From assembly GCA_030248195.1 (NCBI GenBank), contig JASAND010007604.1, positions 82,618 through 146,617 of the forward strand: a stretch of DNA of 64,000 nucleotides. The letters run 5' to 3'. Below, one piece after another: positions 44,399 through 56,400 of the stretch. The notes under the pieces were generated by a model. That model ran no database searches. It had not been told where the DNA came from and saw nothing but the letters and a program-made list of their open reading frames with translations. Both the position numbers and the translations under genes were made by a program. The stretch's first letter is position 1. The number at the start of each line of letters is the position of its first letter. The stretch is from Trissonchulus latispiculum. Its lineage: Eukaryota; Nematoda; Enoplea; Enoplida; Ironidae.

Positions 44399-45882
44399 TA
44401 CTTTTGTTTTTCTGTTTTTCTACACCGACACTCTCTGTATATCGAGGTTTGTTGACCTCCACCTTCCATTATTCTGTTTATTTTCTATTATTCCTCTTAA
44501 TTTGTATCTTTTTGGTCAAGCCACGACCACAATCTTTTTTACAGTTTTTAGTAAGGCCCTTTTTGGCCTAAAATTGGGGTTTGAAAATAGAATTTGGGAT
44601 ATTTAAGTGGGGACCCAACCCCTAACTTTGAGCTAGAGGGTCCCTTTGCTACGACCCTATTTTTATTGAGTTACTTAATAGAAATACTTGCCCCACAGCC
44701 GGCAACTAGGAGTTGCCGGCCATATTGTTTTAATCTCAGGCTTTGTTAAGCCTTAAAAATCATTGTCTGTAATCTGTGATTGTTTGTCGTAGGCCGGTAA
44801 CTTAAAATTAATAGGTCATTTAAAACGTTAAAACAAATTTTAGATCTGAATGTTAAAATAACTGGCTGTTAAATATTATTAATAATCAAGCGTTTTGCGG
44901 GGAATGACCGGCTTCCCCAGTCGTTAATTTAATGATTGTTATTAGTTTTGTTTAGTAATGATTGCATGGCAATCATTACTCACACGGCTTTCTCAAAATT
45001 TCAAAGTTCTCAAAAATATCGCCAAAATTCCGCGCTATTTACTGAGTTTTAGAAGCCTAAACCTCATAACGAAATTCTTGTTAAAAATTAGTTAATTTAG
45101 TATGTTTAAAATAATAACTAGGAGCTTAGATCACTCAGTATTAATTAGAGTTAGTTTCCATCTAGATTGTTTGTAATTATGTCTGTTTTTAGGACTAGTT
45201 AGATAAGTAATTACCTAAGAAATTGTGTGTTTGTGTATGTATGAATTGAATGAATGGCATTGTATATTGGTTCTTATGATTATGTGCGCGTTGACTCGCG
45301 GAAACTCCTTCTGTTTGACGAAGGTTGTGAGCATCGCTGGAGTGATCAAGACTCAGACCTTAAGCAGGAATGAAGTGTATGTGTGATTTGTATGAATGAT
45401 TGCGTTTCTGTTAATACGAGTGTATTCTAGTCTAAACGTTGCATAAGTGGGGCATAAGTGGTCATTAATTTAAGTATGGTATAAATGTTGCTTAGTTGTG
45501 TTTAATTAGCTAATAGGGTTACGTAGTTCAATATTAGATTACCTAGGATCTTTGTATGAATGTTTCATGTAATGTAGTTGTCAGTTGTAATCGAGCAAGT
45601 GACCGTCCAAATGGTTAATGATTCTCTGTGTGCATGATCCGTATGGAGTACCAATATTACGCTAGGATTTCTATAGTACGCAGGAAAAATAGTAATAAAT
45701 AATGTAGTTTTAGGTTGCAAGTCTTGTATGCATATCTGGAAGTTTGTGAATACACGGTTACGTAGGAAATCTAGGTTTAGGCTCAGTTTAGTATATAAAT
45801 ATGCAAATGAGGTTAGGGCTATAGGATCTAGAGTCACGGGGACTCCGCATTGGGTTCTCACCAGTCTGAATCTGGATGTCCT

Positions 45883-45929
45883 CGATTCGTCCGCGTAAGC
45901 CACTCTTTGTCAAGAGTGCGGACGAATCG
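45883..45929. repeat. 12-bp stem with an inner hairpin
   Basis: CGATTCGTCCGC pairs perfectly with GCGGACGAATCG; the enclosed DNA itself holds CACTCT...AGAGTG. The GC-rich stem stands out from the AT-rich surroundings. Confidence 0.85.
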
Positions 45930-46454
45930 CACGAAAGGAATCCGTCTAATGGTCAGTCTCGTTGCCAAATTAATACAAATCAAGCTGTAATGATCGTAGT
46001 TTCTAGTTATATTTGCTGTATCTTTGTTTTCAATGTCAGAGCATACCATTATTGCCATTTTTAGTTAAATTAACCCTGTTTGATGTATGTTTCGTTCCTA
46101 GTAATGACTGCAACCGCGGCCTAACACCATTTCATGTCGGTGTTCACGTTCAAAGGCAAAACTAATCAAACCCCGTTACGTACAGGTTAGCAAGGTTGAA
46201 AAATCAACCTTGCTCATTTTATGACTAATATGAAGCTCATCCATGTTGATTATCCACAAATGGCAATAATAGGTTTTGACAATCTGGCAATTTTAACTAA
46301 TATCAAGCAATAATCAATATTAAACCTGAAATAAGCAAACTAACAATTAGTTACATAAGTATTATGGATAGATCACTAGAACCATCTTTTGATAAAGGCC
46401 AAAATCACCAGGTTTATGAACTCATCTAGTTTTCAATGTTCGATACTCGCAAAA

Positions 46455-46730
46455 TAGGGAGTTGATACCTCCCCTAGGTAGAACCTAGTAAAAGCAGAGG
46501 TTCTACGTTAAATTATGATGTTTTCTTGTGCGTAACTTGCTAATGCTTGTTCAGAACAGGAAGTTGTTACCTTCCTTACTTAAACCCGCGAAATTAAAAG
46601 TTCTACATTCAAGTATTGCGCTTTCATTAAACTCACGTGCTAATCACTTTCTAATTAAGTAATACTTATCGAAGATAGGAAGTTGTCACCTTCCTTGCTA
46701 GGGCTCGGAAAAACAGAGGTCCTAGAATTG
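46455..46730. repeat. Tandem double-hairpin units, about 110 bases each
   Basis: Units at 46455-46508, 46557-46618 and 46675-46727 each begin with a small hairpin (GGGAG-CTCCC, GGAAG-CTTCC, GGAAG-CTTCC with TTG(A/T)(T/C)A in the loop) followed by a second stem (GTAGAACCT with AGGTTCTAC in the first, TAGG...CCTA in the third). A fourth partial unit is at about 47507-47530. Primary sequence has drifted while the first stem still pairs. Confidence 0.65.
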
Positions 46731-47084
46731 GTCATTTTAACTATTTTAATGCTTCTCGAGTTAACTGAGTGAGTGGGTGCCTATCTGCTGCTAAAAGGCC
46801 CAGAATCGTAGCAAATTCGTGTAATAGATTTTAATCGTACAGAAGCAGACTGTACAAAGAGAAATCAAGCTGAAATCATAGTTTCACATTGAAACTGCGA
46901 TTTCTTACACAAGAATGCAAGAAATTGTCCTAAAAACTAACGTTTTGCTTAAAACTGATTTTAAGTATTGTGATCTTACTCAAATCATTCAGAACTTGTG
47001 TTAACCCACTTAAATCTCAAATTTTCATAACAATTTCGACTTGTACAAGTTTATTCCTAGTTCAGAAAGCCAAAATGTGAGTAA

Positions 47085-47115
47085 TGGCTGCTGAGTTCGA
47101 ATCCCGCACCTATAA
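47085..47115 (+). repeat. B-box-like sequence within the hairpin element
   Basis: GAGTTCGAATCCCGC resembles a tRNA B box, and CCGCACCT has a complement AGGTGCGG about 40 bases on. No A box is evident, so it is not called as a tRNA. Confidence 0.3.
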
Positions 47116-48664
47116 CTTGTATTAATGGGTTTTAACAAATTTGATTCAGGTGCGGAAGCGAATGTGGTCCTGCCGGAATCAAGCCTAGACAGTCAGTATC
47201 TCGGAAGTCTCAGTGATTTATTTAATCAGCACTATTGATAGTCAGTCCGGAGAAGGACGTACAGATATTGGACAGTTATTTGGATCGGAATCAGTCTTAT
47301 AAGGTACATTGAGGAAGTCGGATCAGACTTTTGTGAACTTGATTAAGGTGGAGACTATTCTTAAGTCAAGCACCAGAATTGAATACGGGACCTAAAACCT
47401 AAATCAACGAACTTGGAAATCATCCTTTTGCAGTACTTCAAATTGAACTTTATTCTCTTTTCCTAAATCAAAAGATGAATCTTTTCGAGCTAATCATCAG
47501 TCTTATCGAAGGGGTTGTCACCCCCTGCCCCTGGGTCTAACTAGTTCAGCGGTTATTCAAGACAATCTGAAGTAGAAGACTTAACGAAGAGATTAAATTA
47601 AACTACACCTGTACTAACCCCCATAAACGGACCAGGAAACTCCCAACCGGACCCCCCTTGTGTTTGACCCTTGGCGACCGTATAGCATCCGAAAGTGCTA
47701 TTGTTACTAGCATTTCGGGCTCACCCACAGACCGGAACCGTTGTACTACTAACCCTTTATTCTAGTTAATTTAAACTGTTTAGTAGCTTTCTTAACTGAT
47801 ATCATATGTCCTTGGTAAGGAGGACGGAAAAAGAGTCTTAACTTAACAGCACGAACACAAGCACATAGGGACTGCACGATAGAGTTTGGTAATAGGTCTA
47901 ATAATTTGCTAGTTAGTTAGTTAGAAAGGAAGGAAAGAGGAATATAGCAGAACTGAGTCTAACTATCGGAACCTTGTCCCTATCTACAATTAATAGTTCG
48001 GGTAAATCAAATACTGGCAACTCTGGCAAACTACTTCTGTTTGTCTAATTGTTCATATAACATATAGTTTGTGATTCGTACCCTGTCTTACTCCCTGTAC
48101 GCACTGTAGTAATTGCTCTTGTTGTTTATTGTCATCATTACCGCTGTTAATATCATAATTTTCATCATTAAATTGTTGTGTCCTAATACGGAATCCATTC
48201 ATTAGGACATAAGAATCAGATCAAGATTTGGATTCATAGCCCCAGCATAAGTAAGTGACTAAATTGAACCCTTGGTCCCGACAAAGACATCATCATCATC
48301 ATTCTAGAATCTTGATTTGGCTATCAAGATTCTCAATCAGTGTTCTTTGATACAGACCTGATTCATCTATCCAGAAACGGCAAGTGTCGACCCCGCTTGC
48401 TATTGATAGCCCTTGGATCCCTGCCCTCTTCAAACGAACTCACGCCTAGACCCCATTTAGGTTGACCGCAAGGAATCTTTGGTTCTGGACAAATCACCTT
48501 CCGAAGATCCTGTGCCTAAGTTTATCCTCACAGATAAACGAGTCGACCTTCCGCGTACTCGAAGTGGTTGATACCCAGAGTCAATCGTGATAGACTGTTG
48601 CGGAATTTGGAGTCCCGATCCTACCCACTTCATTATATATGTTTAGGACCTGTATTTTACCTAC

Positions 48665-48731
48665 TAGTTATCTCAACTTTACAAGCGACTTTGTCTTTTG
48701 CTGGAAAGCAACAGTCGGAACAATTAAAAAT
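48665..48731 (+). repeat. Repeat fragment shared with 17626-17692
   Basis: Similar over about 65 bases to the intron segment of secreted-protein gene 1, ending AACAGTCGGAACAATTAAAA. It lies beyond the right end of the hairpin element. Confidence 0.45.
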
Positions 48732-49459
48732 GGGTAATGCTGTTATCAATCCCCGAGTTTACTGTCCGGAACTAAACCGGAGACTGACTGTCGAATCTAT
48801 AGCAGGTTCGAAATCGGGTGCAACTCTCTCTAAATTAGATCTCTACCTAGACCTTCCCTATTCAGACATTAGGCAGTAGTGGCGTACAAATATTTTAATG
48901 ACAAAACTTACAGTTTACCAAGCAGAAAAAGGGTGGCAACCAATAATCATATAAATGGGCCTACTGGCCGACTACTCAATACGACGGAATAATATAGACT
49001 GACTAAAATTGCATAATTAGCTAAAACCTACTGATGACTCATCACCTTAAGCCTAAGTTTTCACACATCTTCAAGAATACTATGATTGATTGTTAGAAGG
49101 ATGGTAGAATCGCAGACCGTAATAGCTGGTTTTTCACACTGTAATGTACATAGGTACATGCGTACATGTTTTGTACATGTGTTAAATAGAAAATTCCACA
49201 TAGAAGTGGCAGCAGTGTATAATCTCACCAGGCTAGTAAGTAGTTTCTTATAAACCCGACTACTTAACATTAGCAAAGGATCAAAAAGCAACAATTTTAA
49301 ATACTTTCATATTTCTGTAAACTCCATAGCCTCAGACCAGACATGACTTCTTCTCTTCCTCCCTTAAGAAAGAGTTAAGCAGGTCTTTGGAAAGCGTTGA
49401 AGTCTCATTCAGGATGAAACCCCAGTGGTCTTTCTAGTTGTATAGTTGATCTTCGAGCC

Positions 49460-50073
49460 GGGTCTCTTGCGCAATTCCCCCCCAGCCCTAACTTTTGATT
49501 TTTTGACCAATAACTTTGAAATTTTGCATGGGTGTATACTAGAGGCTGATGAATTCAAAAATTCAAAAATTTCAAAATTTTAATAAATTTTAAAAAATTT
49601 AAAATTTTAGTTTGGTAAGGGGGGACCAAGGGGAACCGAAAATTTTTTTAAAAATATTTTGCTGAAAACGTGCATAGAGGGGTTTTCAAGGTCGCTGAGC
49701 ACGAATCCGAAATCCGTTTTTCGATAAAGCTTTTCGTTCGCTTAGAATAAGCAAAGTTTTAAGCTTAAGATCTAAGATTATCCTGAGCTAACGAAAAGCT
49801 TTATCGAAAAACGGATTTCGGATTCGTGCTCAGCGCCCCTGAAAACCACTGTATGCACGTTTTCAGCAAAATATTTTTCAAAAAACTTTTTCGGTTCCCC
49901 TTGGTTCCCCCTTACCAAACTAAAATTTTAAATTTTTAAAAATTTCTTAAAAATTTTAAAAATTTTGAATTTTTGAATTCATCAGCCTCTAGTATGCACC
50001 CATACCAATTTTCAAAGTTATTAGTCAAAAAAATCAAAAGTTACGGCTGGGGGGGGAATTGCGCAAGAGACCC
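49460..50073. mobile_element. hAT-type palindromic MITE, divergent relative with GGGTCTCTTGCGC ends, copy 3
   Basis: Ends GGGTCTCTTGCGCAATTCC are perfect inverted repeats, flanked by TTCGAGCC and TCCGAGCC (49452-49459 and 50074-50081), an 8-bp duplication with one mismatch. The arms are nearly complementary throughout. The core (ACGAATCCGAAATCCG, TTTTCGATAAAGCTTTTCG) corresponds to the core of copies 1 and 2 while the ends have diverged. Confidence 0.8.
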
Positions 50074-50289
50074 TCCGAGCCTTCGAGGAGCAGCGAACGG
50101 GCTTCTGTTGATTCAAAACTGGCAACGGCATGACTGGTGGAAGCATCACGGGTGGTACTCTTTATTCGCAGCAACAAGTAAAAGCTTCTATCTACACGTA
50201 TCCTGAGCTGCCGTGGTAGATCGTTTCTTAGAAAATAAGATTCGTTCGCGACACTCTGCAAGAACAAATCAGCTTTCTCGGTTCAGCAA

Positions 50290-51441
50290 AGGTACGCCCG
50301 CACATCCATGAACCGATAGGCTGCTTAATCGGTACTTGACTACGGTTGGGGCAGAACCCAGAATCTGATCTAGATGACGACGAACCACACGACCATCCAG
50401 TGATACTTTATACGAAACCGGAGAAGTTTTCGGTAACACTTTCCCTCAGATCCAGTTTGGCTTTTGTGGGTTAGCATAGCCTTTTACGCAGATATTATCT
50501 TGGCCGCTAACAAAATTTCTTGGAGGTTCCGTGGACTTTCTTTCTTTCTTCGGCAATAGTAAATCCAGCTTCGTCTTTAGCTTCCGATTTTGTAGCAACC
50601 CCGTCGGTAACTTGTGGTTCTCAGGAATAGGTGTTGTTCGGTAGCAAAGCAAAAAGCGTTGAAGCCTCTTGAAAGCATTTTATCTGTGACGGAATTAATC
50701 TTATTCATGACATTTTTGGAAGTTCGTACATATCTCCATTTGTCCAATCCATGTGTCTGAGGAGGGATTGGTATGTATTGCTGAAGAAAGCTTCGATTCC
50801 AAGAGGCTTTAGGGATTCTGCGAACATATGGGGACGGAATTGGGATCATTGTCCGAAACCAGTTGATCTGGTACCCCAAATTTGGCAAATAACGGACATG
50901 TGGAATTGATGGTTGCTTTTGCCGAAGTAGCTGGGTGGGACTTGAACCACCTCAGGCAATTTAAAATAACTGTCAATCAAACCAGAAACAGCTTTTTTTG
51001 GAAAGAACCAAAGAAATCCACGTGAAATTTTTCCAGGGTCCATCTGTCGCTGGTCAAAGTTGAATGGGAGCCAAACCTGGATTTGGTCGTGTCGTACTCG
51101 CTGGCAGCTGACACAACTTTGAAGTGCTTCTTCAATGTCTTTGTTGATGGCAGACCACCATACGTAATTTTTTGTGGAACACGTTGATGGTTGATGATGA
51201 TAATGGTAGAACTCTTTAATAAGGACCTGGGAGCGGAGTGACTCTGGAATCACAATTTTGTTAGCATAAGCAAACAATATTCGACAATTGAGAAATCTTT
51301 TTTGTTATCAAAAAATTTCTGTTTTGATGTTTTCGCCTGTTTTGATCTTTTTGGCAAAACATTTCGAACATATCCAATGGTTTTTCGAAGCATCATATCT
51401 GTTTGGGTTGCTACTCTAGTATCATGGACAGTAATCGGCAA
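50290..51441 (-). pseudogene. Ty3/gypsy Pol remnant: H2C2 zinc finger, integrase, C-terminal tail
   Basis: Reading on the - strand from 51441: LPITVHDTRVATQTD-like spacer after RNase H, then the H2C2 region with YVWWSAINKDIE and CVSCQ, then integrase scraps (DSYFKLPEV; later PPQTHGLDKWRYVRT corresponding to the HPQTNG-E-V region) and a tail with VSLDGRVVRRHLDQI, typical of gypsy Pol ends. Several frameshifts and stops separate these, so it is dead. Reverse transcriptase was not recognised here. Confidence 0.8.
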
Positions 51442-53389
51442 ATCTGATTCTTGAACCTTTCCAACGAAAATTCCTATAACCCTTTCATGCCAATTTCCTC
51501 GGGACTGCAGTTAAAAATTACCAATTTTACATATTTGGCTGCCATCTTCTACTGAGCGCACCTGCAGAGATAGAACTGCCACCAATCGATACAGAATTAA
51601 TTGCTCTGCATTTCGAATGTAAGCATCGAAAGGGTCCCGATGCATCCAGAAAAAGTCAAAAACCCTCACAATCGGGAAAAGTGCGAAATTTTGCTAAACT
51701 TTCCTTCCCGAAAAGCAACTAATTGATTTCTTGGTGCAATCATTGATTCTGGAACTGAGTAAACTATACGATACTTTAATGCCTCCCGTATCACTTGGTG
51801 GAATGTCCTCAACTTCGTCAGCTAAGGCAGCGAAACAATTACCCACTAAAGAATTGACGGAGTCAACTGCGGGCTGTTCTCGGACTGCGGAGGCTATCGT
51901 TCACGCCTCGGCAGAAACGCTCACATAGAATATGTTCCAACTGTGCAGTGGAAAAGCTCTTCAACCTAGGCAGCGAAGCGCAGCTACTTAAACCCGAGCG
52001 GACTTCCCTTGTTTCTGCACTCTAGCCTTTAGCTGGTCACAGTACGCACTCAGCCAGGTATCAAATTGTTGTGGAGGCCCCGCGTATCATGTCATGTTAT
52101 TAAGATAGACCATTGAATCAACTGAGCAGAAATTTCTCTTGGAGCAGTGATGCTGAGTCTGTTCCAAAGCCTTAACAATAGCGGAGGAAGCTGCCATATC
52201 ATTGGTTCCTGCGCCTTCACGGTGAGTATCTGAACCCCTGGCTTAAGAACAAGGTACCTCTTGAGGAAAAGAAGTATGAGGAGACCTTTTCAAGAACCTT
52301 CAGATGGTTGATAGCCGACATTAAGGCAGATGGTTGATGGGAGATGGCGACCATTAGGCATTCGGCCCGAAACGATAGGTAACAACAATCGGTATGTTCG
52401 AGTACACGATGTTGTTGACCACAAGGTTGGCTCCTGAACTCAGGGCAGATGGAGTTGCCGACAATTGGTCAGCCCCAGATTGTGCACAGCTTGCCCTGAT
52501 ATTTCTCGCAGTGGAGGAAAATATGCAGTCGACTGTTCATCACTGGATCGAAAAGGAAACCATTTCTACGGAGTTCGCACATGCTAATATTTAGTTCTGG
52601 CGACACCACGTCAGCTACAGCTGCCGAATTGCTTAAAGCTACCGGCCTCACCGACCAATAATGACCAGCCAGCCTCACATTAAGGGACAGAATGTGATGA
52701 ATTTGGTGCTTTAGCGGCGCCGACTCTGTCACCGAGAACTTCTTCCGGAAGTGTAGCACTTAAGCCATTCTGCTGCAGTTCGGCTGCTATCAGTCAGAAA
52801 TTCCTTAATACTTCCGGGTCTAGATTATTCTGCATCAGTCCGGTAACACTACCGCTTGATGACTGATGAAAGCGGCTGGCACCTTGCTAGCTGTAGATAG
52901 GTACCTGCGACATGGGCGCAGCCTAACCTCCCTAGCTGCCGTAGAACTCGGAATTTGTTTTGCCTGACGAGGAAAGACAACGTTATTCCCTCGGCTACAA
53001 GGGCCCGGGATCTCCGACGTAGATTTAACGTATTCAGCCATTCGATTTTCCGCTTGCCTTTTTGTCAAGCAACGCCGTTTACCTCGTGCGTAGATTTTTG
53101 GAGTGTGCCTTACAGTTATTTTAGGATTTGTGCATGGGGGTGTCCCGCATTTACAGATAGCTATTGATGATATTGTTGCTAGACACGACCGCTTTGGCAT
53201 AACCAGGACCGTCCTATTACTAAGGTGGCTTTGAACCAAAGAATTTAACAGTTACACACGGCCGTAGACAAAAAACCCAAACCAGGATAGAGAACTTGAA
53301 AACAGCTTTAAAAGCTGAACACAAAAATTGGCTTTTAAACAGTTTTTACAGGTCAGAATGTTACTACGTTGCTAGAAAGTTCGACTCAT
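51442..53389 (-). other. Degraded internal region of the Ty3/gypsy element
   Basis: It lies between the Pol remnant and the primer-binding-like site, so it should contain gag and the rest of pol. No domain is recognised with confidence; short frames such as 53239-52835 on the - strand have Cys/His and basic residues that could be a decayed gag, but this is weak. Confidence 0.35.
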
Positions 53390-53402
53390 CTCGGGGCCAC
53401 CA
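53390..53402 (-). other. Primer-binding-site-like sequence
   Basis: On the - strand TGGTGGCCCCGAG follows ...CTTACA TT, that is, two or three bases after a plausible LTR end in CA. This is the standard arrangement for tRNA priming. The tRNA was not identified. Confidence 0.5.
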
Positions 53403-54160
53403 AATGTAAGTTTGCTTTCAAACTCTTGTTGCAATTGTCTTATTGCCTAACTACAGTGGCTCACAAGCCCATTAAGCCCCAAAAAAATTTATACCAACAC
53501 CTTTTATTAGCCTATAAATAACGACTGCCAATTCCAGGTAACAGCGATAGACAAAGACAACTGTAAATATCGTATTCTGCCGTTCAACGAACGCACAGCG
53601 AATTAGGCAGACTGAACTGACATAAGTTGTAGCGTCTGTACTATCAATAAAATACAGAAATACTGCAGTCTTAATCTTTCTCCCCGAGAAACAACTCGCC
53701 CTAAAAGAATAACGTTTCTCTCTGTCCCGACGCTAGTCTAAAAGTAAAAGGAGCTAAAATCTCAGTGCTGCCGCTATCTGTCTTTTTTTGAAATTCAAAA
53801 ATCTCAAGCTTCTCGCAAAGAAAACCCAAATCCTCGTGAATAATATCTCTTTCTCTTATCTCAAACTTCGCGTCGATTCCATAGTTCTCAGCCTTCTTAT
53901 TATCTTTCATTATTCATTCCATGCACGCGTACCTCTCCCGACAGAGCAGGCCAAAGCCAACATCTCAATCCAAAACATCTCAAATTTCACACAGCAATTC
54001 GTCATCTACGGAACACACACAGCACACGAGACCACCCCCAGCTCAGCTACCGTAGGTCGGAGCAGTTTTTTAGCCAATCGTACCGTAGAGCACTAATGTT
54101 ATTATCACAACTTAGTTTATAGCTTTTATACACTACAAGCAGTTTTTGCAAAAACTACAT
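53403..54160 (-). mobile_element. Probable 5' LTR of the Ty3/gypsy remnant
   Basis: Starts (on the + strand) at TGTAAG beside the primer-binding-like site. An AATAAA on the - strand (complement at 53503-53508) lies about 100 bases from the LTR end, as in U5/R. The outer limit is not seen, because a microsatellite and a MITE follow. No matching 3' LTR was recognised. Confidence 0.35.

Positions 54161-54164
<4 letters not shown>

Positions 54165-54220
<56 letters not shown>
54165..54220. repeat. (CT)28 microsatellite
   Basis: A 56-base uninterrupted CT dinucleotide run, directly abutting the TTAA target site of the next element. Confidence 0.95.
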
Positions 54221-54223
<3 letters not shown>

Positions 54224-54756
54224 GGTGGTGGTTCCTTTTCGGGACGTATTATTGGTTGACGACACAAATCAAGATGAAACTTGATGAAACTTTCCAAAAT
54301 AAGTTATTTCAGCGTTCAAACACCCTCAGCGCAACTCCGCTTCAAAAATTCGACATTTGCATTTAGGACAGTTTTTGCCAATTTCTGACAGTTTGGCAGC
54401 AGTGGCATGACTATGACTGTAATCATTCGAAAGGTCTCGTTGTGCTCTACATGTTTGCTTTTTGAAGCTACCTTTCAGCTTTTTTCTATTGTGAGATATA
54501 GCCAATGTTTTGGCGCCAAGCGTTTTGGCGTCAAATAATCCATTATTTCTTGAGTTACACAGGCCGTAAAATTAAAGTAAAGGTGTCAATTTGAAGGTCT
54601 CACAGAGGCTAATTATCTGAGGCTAATCTGGTTTGGTAATATCCCGTAGGCTGCTATCAGAAAAAATGTAGTTTTTGCGAAAAGTCGACCAATTTCCAGC
54701 GATGTGGAGCATTCACTACGTAAGCTGAAGGGATGTCTCCAAAAGAAATCACCACC
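54224..54756. mobile_element. piggyBac-type MITE
   Basis: Inverted ends GGTGGTGGTTCCTTTT and GGTGGTGATTTCTTTT (reversed) are flanked by TTAA on both sides (54220-54223 and 54757-54760), the target duplication of piggyBac. 533 bases, no coding region. Confidence 0.75.
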
Positions 54757-55559
54757 TTAAACTAGGGCTGTTTCTGCTCTTCCTGTGCAAAACTTTTCCG
54801 ACCCGCCTCTTGTCATGTCTAGAAATCGCCACACAAAGGATGCCTGGAAATCGCCATAAAAAGGCTACATTAAGAATTGATTGCAATTAAAAAACAGTCA
54901 GTGTTCTCTCTGTAAAGGAATATAAAAAATTGAAATTTACAGGAAAAAATTACGTAAAGTCTACATTCTACAGTTTCGCAAAGCAATCAAACAAACGGTA
55001 TTTCGATCGATTCCTTTAGTTACAAAAGCAATGAACACGTGGTACAGAAAAACAGTTATCATTTTCAAGGCACATGTAATGCTTTCTTGATTAAGACGTT
55101 AATTTGCAACAACTGCCAATGAGAAAGAACAATTCAATTAGACTGATGGCTGACATTCCCAAAAACACACCAGAAGCTGATCCCAGTGAACTGATGAGCT
55201 GATTTACCTAGAAGCCAAAGAACGCTCAATAATAATTTTATAAATGATCAAAAATCAGAGAGAAACAGTGGAATTATGTACTCAGGTTATTTATTGTCGA
55301 AATGATTAGACAGTTTCACTCAAGATGGCAATGTGTTTTGTGTTAATACCATATTTGAAGTGGCTTACGTTTTCATTCGCGTATTCTCTTACGACAACTG
55401 ACATCAACGCAGGGAAGAATATTTCCAGAACTGCTGTGTTCCTCCTGAAAACCAGTTTGAACTATATCGATGTATACAATTACCTAATTGTACTTTCTCA
55501 ATTTTTAATATTTATCGGCGCGCTTAAATTAAAGTATATAGCAAAGGTTGAGCATTTAA

Positions 55560-56396
55560 GGGGAGGCTGTAGGGTCAAAATTTCGACTCTCTCCGATTTC
55601 AGTCAAATTGTGCTCATCGATACTCCTTAGAATTATACACAAACCATTGCAATTTGAGGCGATTTCGTCCAGGAACAAAAAGTTACGTTTATTTAAAATT
55701 TTCAATTCCTATTGAAAATGGCCCAATATGGGGACTTCAGATTTTTCGATTCTGGCAACGATAACTTACTCAAATTAAAGCCGTTCGAACCTTTCTATAC
55801 CTCATTTTGTAGCTAAATAAAACTTGCCGTAGAGCTTTTTTCATAAGTTGGTTTCTGACTTTTGTAATAATCGTTTCTGTGAGAGAGCCCCCAAAACACG
55901 GAAATTGAAAAATCACGAAGATACGGTTTTCGTCCGATTACTTGAAACGCTACAAAGTGGACGTTTGCGCCAAGAAGACACGTTGTTTAGAATTGAAAAA
56001 GCGATCGAGTGATGTAGATATTGTGCGTATTTGGAAATTTCGAAAAATTTCAAAAATGTCACACTTTGACTAATTTTTGGGGCTACTTCACAGAAATGAT
56101 TGCTAAAACGATTAGAAACCGAAATTTGAGAAAAAGTGCTTTGACAAGTTTTAGATATTGTATTAACTACAAAATGAGCTAAAGAACGTTTCGAAATCGT
56201 TACCAAAAGCGAAAAATCTAAAGTACCAATTTTGGACCATTTTCAACAGGAATTGGAAATTCTGAATGACTAACTTTTTGATCCTGAACGAAATCCCTTC
56301 AAATTTCGATAGTTTTTGTAGGACCCTAAGGAGTATCAATGGGCACAATTTGAGCGAAAGCGGAGATGGTCGAGTTTTTGACCAGTAGCCCTAGAC
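55560..56396. mobile_element. Long palindromic MITE flanked by TTAA
   Basis: Arms of about 70 bases at the ends (TCAAATTGTGCTCATCGAT and, reversed, TCAAATTGTGCCCATTGAT) and further matching arms inside make most of the 837 bases self-complementary. TTAA occurs at both borders (55556-55559 and 56397-56400), so a piggyBac-type origin is likely. Confidence 0.65.
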
Positions 56397-56400
56397 TTAA

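Larger units (their letters stand above)
42368..48025. mobile_element. Hairpin-dense non-coding element with 16-bp inverted ends
   Basis: CAGAGTTGCCAGTATT at 42368-42383 has an exact inverse at 48010-48025; a second match (AGGGTCCAAGGTT left, AGGGACAAGGTT right) follows 27-28 bases inside both. GTTTGTCTA stands outside each end (42357-42365 and 48039-48047), but not flush on the right, so a target duplication is doubtful. The 5.7 kb has no believable gene; instead it contains at least a dozen perfect stems of 9-14 bp: half-sites start at 43100, 43138, 43213, 43670, 43757, 43933, 44698, 44954, 45883 and 46189. Hairpins continue beyond the right end (48306-48333), so the true boundary may be further out. 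The CAG-type ends are hAT-like. Confidence 0.6.

Noticed and set aside
44067..44606. 179-codon open frame
   Set aside because: Built on the GGCC-N5-GCC repeats and T-rich DNA; its repeated GP/GL pattern follows the nucleotide repeat, and no start context or domain is seen.
55325..55630. 101-codon frame with hydrophobic segments
   Set aside because: Overlaps the start of a palindromic MITE and has no recognised family. I tested the - strand here for the second membrane span of the channel and found no GLFLG-type motif.
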